In this document: piece by piece, positions 59,890-64,000 of the stretch
Numbering within the stretch: position 1 is the first letter of the stretch
Layout of the letters: every line of letters begins with the position of its first letter
NCBI RefSeq assembly: GCF_030332225.1
Contig: NZ_JAOWIF010000030.1
Coordinates: 16,688 to 80,687, forward strand
Direction: 5' to 3'
DNA: 64,000 nt
Source of the DNA: Citrobacter sp. Cu233
GTDB lineage: Bacteria; Pseudomonadota; Gammaproteobacteria; Enterobacterales; Enterobacteriaceae
Notes under the pieces: model-generated
Seen by the model: only the letters and a program-made list of their open reading frames with translations
The model's database searches: none
Told to the model about the DNA's origin: nothing
Made by a program: the position numbers and the translations under genes

Positions 59890-60036
59890 CATCGTGAGCT
59901 GCGGCGGGCGGAAAATAAAGTTCAGAAGTGGGAGCGTGTTTGTGCAGCGCTGCGGGAGCTGAATAAGCACCGGGATATAGTCGTCCAGCTTCGCAAGGAG
60001 GATGTTCAGGGAAGAACGATTAAACCCATGGGGTAA
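59890..60036 (+). pseudogene. Open frame continuing past umuC stop, likely remnant of another gene
   Basis: Immediately after the umuC TGA the same frame stays open for 48 codons to TAA. It encodes a charged, helical segment (RELRRAENKVQKWERVCAAL, later LRKEDVQGRTIKPMG). There is no start codon with a ribosome site, and no family is recognised. The most likely origin is the 3' end of a gene whose 5' part was replaced by umuC at a recombination junction. Confidence 0.5.
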
Positions 60037-60158
60037 TTTTTGAATAGATTAAAGGAAATCGCCCCATAAGGGGCGATAACAGTAGTTCTGCGGAAAATTT
60101 AGTTTATACGAAATAGGGGGCGCGAGCTCTTTGCGTTACAATGTTAGCCGTCAAAGTT

Positions 60159-61262
60159 CTATCTTCCCGTCAATTCATGAGAAATCTTAGCAATATCTTT
60201 ATCAGAAAAAGTAATGTTACTTTTACGTCCAGAATCTGCCAGTATTTTTTGAGCTATCATTTCTGTTAATGGTGCAATGATATTGAAATGATCCCCGTTT
60301 GGAATTTTATAAATGAAAAGCGGGATTTTTTCTTTTTTCACTACTTTTTCGATATTGTCAAATGCTTGCCAATAAGCCTCTTCTCCTTCGAAATACCATG
60401 TGGGCTTTTTGATTGATTTAATGTAGCTTGCAGGTGAACGTAGTTGAAACTCCTTTTTTGTTTGTTTAAAAGGTACTATTACCGACATTTCGCCACCTTC
60501 AACGCGAGCTTTCAGGTCTGGTATTCCGCCAAGGCTGAAATATCCTCTAAATTTTGTACTATATTCACTTGCAAGCAGAACTCGTGTACCACCAGTGCTG
60601 TGGCCTGCAAGGTATATACGTTCTGGATCGACATAGCTCTGCCTCGATAACCAATCATAAGCTGCTTCAATATCATCTAATTCACCATAGAACATTTCAT
60701 AGCGACCGGGATTTTTATCCTCGCCACGGAAACTTGGCAACATGACTACCAGACCCGCTTTACGAAATGCACTGGCGCTTTGGTCATTATCTCTGTCGTG
60801 TTCTCTCCAAAAAAAATCCTCACTGTCACTTAATCCACCATATCCACCCGATATCCATATTACGGCAGGATGCCGTTTACCATCCTTAGGGTCCGGGGTG
60901 ACATAGGTAGTCATATCTCCAAGTTGTGTCGGATAATTTGTTAATATATAAGTGTCTCCTGGGGGGGTAAGTATCCGCCCTGAGTCAGTAAAGCTTTCAG
61001 CAATAATTTGAGTTGAGTAACCATTACGTGACTCTCGTAATGACTTGTTACTCATAAGTACCAGATGACCGGTATCAGGAATTTTAATCACAGGTATCTG
61101 GTTAAGCATTGCTTTCCTTTTCTCTTCTTTAGCCTTTACAATTTCAGCAGATTGAATGTTTTCTTTTTTTTGCAACTTCTTGTTTACGTCACTTTCATCA
61201 CAACCGGCTAACATTAATGACAGAGCAATAATACAAAACTGATATTTTAATTTCATATGCAA
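60159..61262 (-). CDS. Lipoprotein alpha/beta hydrolase (prolyl oligopeptidase-like)
   Basis: This 367-residue protein has a lipoprotein signal (LSLMLAGC, Cys21) followed by a charged spacer and an alpha/beta hydrolase domain. The nucleophile elbow is GHSTGG (about residue 219). The acid and the terminal His (NGDHFN, about 324) are typical for the dipeptidyl peptidase/esterase group. The gene is markedly AT-rich compared with its neighbours, suggesting acquisition. Start is ATG 61262 or ATG 61256; ribosome sites are weak. Presumably envelope-anchored. Confidence 0.8.
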   Translation of the reverse strand: MHMKLKYQFCIIALSLMLAGCDESDVNKKLQKKENIQSAEIVKAKEEKRKAMLNQIPVIKIPDTGHLVLMSNKSLRESRNGYSTQIIAESFTDSGRILTPPGDTYILTNYPTQLGDMTTYVTPDPKDGKRHPAVIWISGGYGGLSDSEDFFWREHDRDNDQSASAFRKAGLVVMLPSFRGEDKNPGRYEMFYGELDDIEAAYDWLSRQSYVDPERIYLAGHSTGGTRVLLASEYSTKFRGYFSLGGIPDLKARVEGGEMSVIVPFKQTKKEFQLRSPASYIKSIKKPTWYFEGEEAYWQAFDNIEKVVKKEKIPLFIYKIPNGDHFNIIAPLTEMIAQKILADSGRKSNITFSDKDIAKISHELTGR

Positions 61263-61545
61263 ATCACATGGTTATAAAATTGATTAAATCCGTTGCTTTT
61301 TATTGGCTTGTACATCTACATAATATATCTATAGGTTGCCCAGTAGAATTTCTCCTTAAAACCAAACACTAGTTGGCGAAGAACGAATACATGTCACAAT
61401 CTTTAACCTGGTTATCCCTTCAGCTACCGTAAAGCCAGAAATTAGCAATGTATTTCATGCTGTTATGCATCAAGTTATCATTCATCCAGCCTGAAATCAT
61501 TGTTTGTATGATCCTGGCTGGATGCTTTCCCAGGAATAGTAGAAT
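61263..61545. other. AT-rich spacer
   Basis: About 280 bp between the hydrolase gene and the DUF805 gene, AT-rich and without gene or repeat that I can identify. Confidence 0.5.
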
Positions 61546-61968
61546 TTATTCGACTGAACTTAATGGCTCATGTTCATCTGCAACATTAAGTGACATTTTG
61601 TCGTCAGATTTAGGATCTTTACCAAAACGGTTCTCACCTTCAGTGCCTTTTTGGCACAGAAATATTAATAGCACAATGTCACCAATGATGGGGATTAAAA
61701 TCAATAAAACCCACCACCCAGAACGGTCGGTGTCATGTAATCGCCTAACTGTAATGGATATAATAAGTAAGGGGTGTATGATATTACATATTAATTTGAC
61801 TATTTCGTTATCCACCCCCCCAAGGAGTACAGCCGCTGCAAGCGGGAGTATAATAAATAATACAACACCTAAGCGATAATACCAATATTCCCTTCTCCTG
61901 GTTCGGCCATTGAAGTTAGTGAGGTTTTTTAATGGGTTTTTGAAACAGTATGAGAACGTCAAAGACAT
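61546..61968 (-). CDS. DUF805 inner-membrane protein
   Basis: This 140-residue protein has the DUF805 opening FNGRTRRREYWYYRL, the middle RRLHDTDRSGWW signature and the region ending CQKGTEGENRFG. About three or four membrane helices. The family (YhaH, YhaI) is of unknown function. The acidic tail (DDKMSLNVADEHEPL) is longer than usual. It is AT-rich like its neighbours. Confidence 0.88.
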   Translation of the reverse strand: MSLTFSYCFKNPLKNLTNFNGRTRRREYWYYRLGVVLFIILPLAAAVLLGGVDNEIVKLICNIIHPLLIISITVRRLHDTDRSGWWVLLILIPIIGDIVLLIFLCQKGTEGENRFGKDPKSDDKMSLNVADEHEPLSSVE

Positions 61969-62285
61969 TATTAAATCACCATAAATAATTTCGGCAAAAG
62001 AGTGTCATTGTTTTAAATAAACTTGTTAAACTAATTCTTCCGTGTTGTTGCGTGCTTTAATACCTCCTGTGTACCGGGCGAAATTCTACAGATGTGCCGT
62101 AGAGCATCGACCTTCAGAGTTAGAATATAAGACGCGACTTTCCAATTAACGGTATTCATTGAAAGCAATAGTAATAAAACGACTAGCGGCGTTCAAATTC
62201 CAGTTAAGATCAAGTGGTCAGCAGGGGGTGAATTGGAGCATTTTTTTGGAACCTGTCGTTTCGTTTTTAACCGCGCGCCCTTACT
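61969..62285. other. Spacer upstream of the DUF805 gene
   Basis: No supported gene here. A forward 71-codon frame (62159-62374) has no ribosome site, and it overlaps the better supported reverse-strand microprotein gene at 62286-62372. Confidence 0.45.
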
Positions 62286-62372
62286 TTATAAAAACAGAGC
62301 CCATACCAGACAGGATGCAAATAACACAACGGTTGCAAATGGAATATAGAATGCATAATTATCTTCTTTCAT
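62286..62372 (-). CDS. Candidate 28-residue single-helix membrane protein
   Basis: On the minus strand an ATG with GGAGA at the right distance opens 28 codons. The product has a polar start (MKEDNYAFY) and one hydrophobic helix (PFATVVLFASCLVWALFL). This arrangement, a strong ribosome site and a single membrane helix, is typical of real small proteins in enterobacteria. No homologue is known to me. Too short for ordinary gene calling. Confidence 0.5.
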   Translation of the reverse strand: MKEDNYAFYIPFATVVLFASCLVWALFL

Positions 62373-62659
62373 AATCACGGTCTCCACATGGTTATCATTA
62401 AAAATACATTGCGACATAATTTTATTTTTTAACTGATGTCTTTTGGGTATTAGTCTATAACTATTTTACAACCATGATTAATCAAATTTTATGTTTTTAT
62501 AACCAGTTTTGTCGATTAGGATTAATGATAAGAGGTCACTGCTGTTGATTGCTGCATCGGGTTGAATAAAAACCCCTTGCTTGATTAGCGGCAGGGAGAA
62601 GAAGAATTGACTCATCTTGAGGAGATGTTTCATGTTTTTAGAATATTGGTTTACTGGAT

Positions 62660-62710
62660 AAAAAAAGGCACGACCAACGTCATTCTGGTCGTGGGACAAG
62701 GTCCGGGAAT
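62660..62710 (-). terminator. Terminator module B of a tandem pair
   Basis: On the minus strand a GGACCTTGTCCC element is followed by the stem CACGACCA/TGGTCGTG and CCTTTTTT, a complete intrinsic terminator. The layout matches module A at 62731-62780 with a different stem sequence. Confidence 0.6.
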
Positions 62711-62730
62711 GTCTACGATGAAAACGAGGA

Positions 62731-62780
62731 GAAAAAAGAGCGCGGCTGTCGGATTAGAAGCCGCGGGACAATGTCCGTGA
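62731..62780 (-). terminator. Terminator module A of a tandem pair
   Basis: On the minus strand GGACATTGTCCC is followed by the stem CGCGGCT/AGCCGCG and CTCTTTTTT. It shares its first 12 nt with module B except one base, while its stem has changed on both sides, so pairing is kept. Confidence 0.6.
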
Positions 62781-63362
62781 TAATTAAACCAACTTGCCGT
62801 TCCATCCAGGGAACAGTGACACTATAAATATTAATCTTTATGGTTTAAATACCATAATTAACCTGAATTATAGGTAAGCCTTATTCCCCGGAACCTCACC
62901 TGGTATGCCTCTCAATCCTCTCTAAATAATTCCTGCGCAAAGGTGTCTGCAGGTGACTTTGCGTGGGTGTTATTGACGGGGCACTGGCGGCTCTGTTTAT
63001 TTACAGCAGAACATTATGTCTGAACCCTTATCCGGGACGGGCACGGTTGCGGCGCCGGGAGGATATCCGTGCATACCCGGTGGGATGGCCGGAGGTGGAA
63101 AGTGAGTAAATTTACGACCCCTGCCGTGCGGCACATCAAAAGACAATGTGATTTCAGTCATTCACACCTCCGGGATATGAAGCAGGGCGCCGCAGCCACG
63201 TCGTATGCAAGAACGTTGCTGCGGCAGACTGGCGTTCGTTCGATATTGCGAGTATGGAATGACTGCCAGTCGGCGCAGAGTGTACTTGTCCAGTATGACG
63301 ATTCAATGTGTTTAATCTGAAAACATCCACATATCAGCGTCTTCATCAAACCGGAGCAATGA
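62781..63362. other. Region upstream of the FimB-like gene
   Basis: About 580 bp. The first 120 bp are AT-rich and contain possible -10 boxes on the minus strand that could start a transcript into the terminator modules. The remainder is GC-richer, with several short open frames (for example 63016-63105, glycine-rich, and 63069-63320) that lack ribosome sites and homology. I do not call them. Confidence 0.4.
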
Positions 63363-64000
63363 ATGTCTACCCGAAAATTTCTCACCCACCATGAAGTTTC
63401 TTTGCTGCTGCAGGCAGTGGTGACCAGCCGTCACCCGGAACGCGACACCTGCATGATACTCCTGGCCTTTCTCCACGGGCTTCGGGTCAGTGAACTGCTG
63501 TCACTGCGGCTTGCTGACCTTGAACTTGTATCCCGAAAACTGTGTGTCCGGCGTCTCAAAAACGGGTTCAGTACCGTTCATCCTTTACTGGCAGAAGAGG
63601 TGAAATGCCTCAGAAGCTGGCTTGGGGCCAGGGAAACGATTACATCTCCGGCTGCAGAAGAAGAAGGGGACTGGCTTTTTATTTCCCGGTCGGGACGTCC
63701 GCTTACCCGTCAGCGGTTCTATGACCTGCTGGCTGATGCCGGGAGGAAAGCCGGACTGGCTGTCTCTGTCCACCCCCATATGCTCAGGCATGGCTGTGGT
63801 TATGCGCTGGCGGATAATGGTATTGATACGCGGCTGATTCAGGATTATCTGGGACACCGGAATATCCGGCATACGGTGATTTATACGGCTTCAAATTCGG
63901 CCCGTTTTGAGCGGGTATGGAATCGGTCAAAAAAGGGGAAAAAGCAACTTTTTGACCCAAACTGTAAACTGCCTGTATTGCATCCACAAATGTTAAAAAA
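63363..64000 (+). CDS. FimB/FimE-type tyrosine recombinase (runs past window end)
   Basis: Reading from ATG 63363 gives 212 codons without a stop before the window ends. The protein closely follows FimB and FimE: FLTHHEVSLLLQA, HGLRVSELL (Arg41), HPHMLRHGCGYALA (His139, Arg142), DYLGHRNIRHTVIYTAS (His165, nucleophile Tyr174). All catalytic residues are present. It is already longer than the 200-residue E. coli FimB. Such enzymes invert a promoter segment of a fimbrial operon, which would lie beyond the window. An alternative is a recombinase of another phase-variable locus. Confidence 0.88.
   Translation, partial: MSTRKFLTHHEVSLLLQAVVTSRHPERDTCMILLAFLHGLRVSELLSLRLADLELVSRKLCVRRLKNGFSTVHPLLAEEVKCLRSWLGARETITSPAAEEEGDWLFISRSGRPLTRQRFYDLLADAGRKAGLAVSVHPHMLRHGCGYALADNGIDTRLIQDYLGHRNIRHTVIYTASNSARFERVWNRSKKGKKQLFDPNCKLPVLHPQMLK

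Noticed and set aside
62159..62374. 71-codon forward frame in the AT-rich island
   Set aside because: No ribosome site, and it overlaps the better supported 28-residue microprotein on the other strand.
62478..62699. 73-codon reverse frame starting with TTG
   Set aside because: It begins inside the strong terminator hairpin at 62660-62693, has no ribosome site and no recognisable family.
63016..63320. Short open frames before the FimB-like gene
   Set aside because: No ribosome sites; compositions unlike proteins of the neighbourhood.
63622..63630. TTGGGGCCA, identical to the fimS inverted-repeat core, inside the FimB-like gene
   Set aside because: A 9-mer is expected by chance in a window this size. 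It lies within coding sequence, and no inverted partner at a plausible distance was found.

Overview
This is a chromosomal segment of a member of the Enterobacteriaceae. Nearly every core protein is co-linear with an Escherichia coli K-12 counterpart, in the K-12 order of the tpx to cybB region: tpx, ycjG, mpaA, mppA, ynaI, ynaJ, uspE, fnr, ogt, smrA, dgcM, zntB, fnrS, dbpA, ttcA, then uspF, ompN, micC, nifJ(ydbK), ydbJ, hslJ, ldhA, ydbH, ynbE, ydbL, ynbA-D, azoR, hrpA, ydcF, aldA, gapC, cybB. The proteins differ from K-12 at many positions, gapC is intact, abgRABT is absent, and extra genes sit between core genes. A relative such as Citrobacter fits, but I cannot name the species from sequence alone.

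Layout. 1-3.9 kb: the end of tpx and three murein-peptide recycling genes (ycjG, mpaA, mppA). 3.9-12.9 kb: an accessory block between mppA and ynaI. It holds a small membrane protein, a YrbL-like protein, a MarR regulator with a cysteine-rich tail divergent from a CPVC thioredoxin-like protein and a Rof-like protein across a perfect 31-bp palindrome, then DeoR/VOC and LysR/SDR/CMD-cupin/alcohol dehydrogenase genes. 12.9-18.3 kb: ynaI, ynaJ, uspE, fnr, ogt and smrA. 18.3-23.4 kb: a cyclic-di-GMP and taxis cluster (dgcM, an MHYT-GGDEF-EAL protein, and an MCP without a periplasmic sensor). 23.5-27.4 kb: zntB, the FNR-dependent sRNA FnrS, a proline-rich small protein, dbpA and ttcA. 27.4-31.1 kb: an integrase remnant beside ttcA, a CSS-EAL protein, a YCII-like protein, uspF and a KTSC protein. 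31.2-38.4 kb: the porin ompN, the sRNA MicC, the pyruvate:flavodoxin oxidoreductase nifJ, ydbJ, hslJ and ldhA.

38.9-47.7 kb is the most suggestive core block. The AsmA-like envelope bridge ydbH-ynbE-ydbL is followed by a tightly overlapping lipid-metabolism operon: a CDP-alcohol phosphatidyltransferase, a CDP-diglyceride synthase, a PlsC-type acyltransferase, a hydrolase/methyltransferase, a PAP2/dual-specificity phosphatase and a membrane protein. 48-57 kb carries azoR, hrpA, ydcF, aldA, gapC and cybB. 57-64 kb is accessory: an EamA transporter, an SOS-controlled umuDC with an altered 3' end, AT-rich genes (lipoprotein hydrolase, DUF805 protein, 28-residue membrane protein), a pair of related terminator modules, and a FimB/FimE-type recombinase cut by the window end.

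Many genes share an anaerobic or redox theme: FNR, FnrS, fermentative LdhA, the pyruvate oxidoreductase, cytochrome b561, and the universal stress proteins UspE and UspF.
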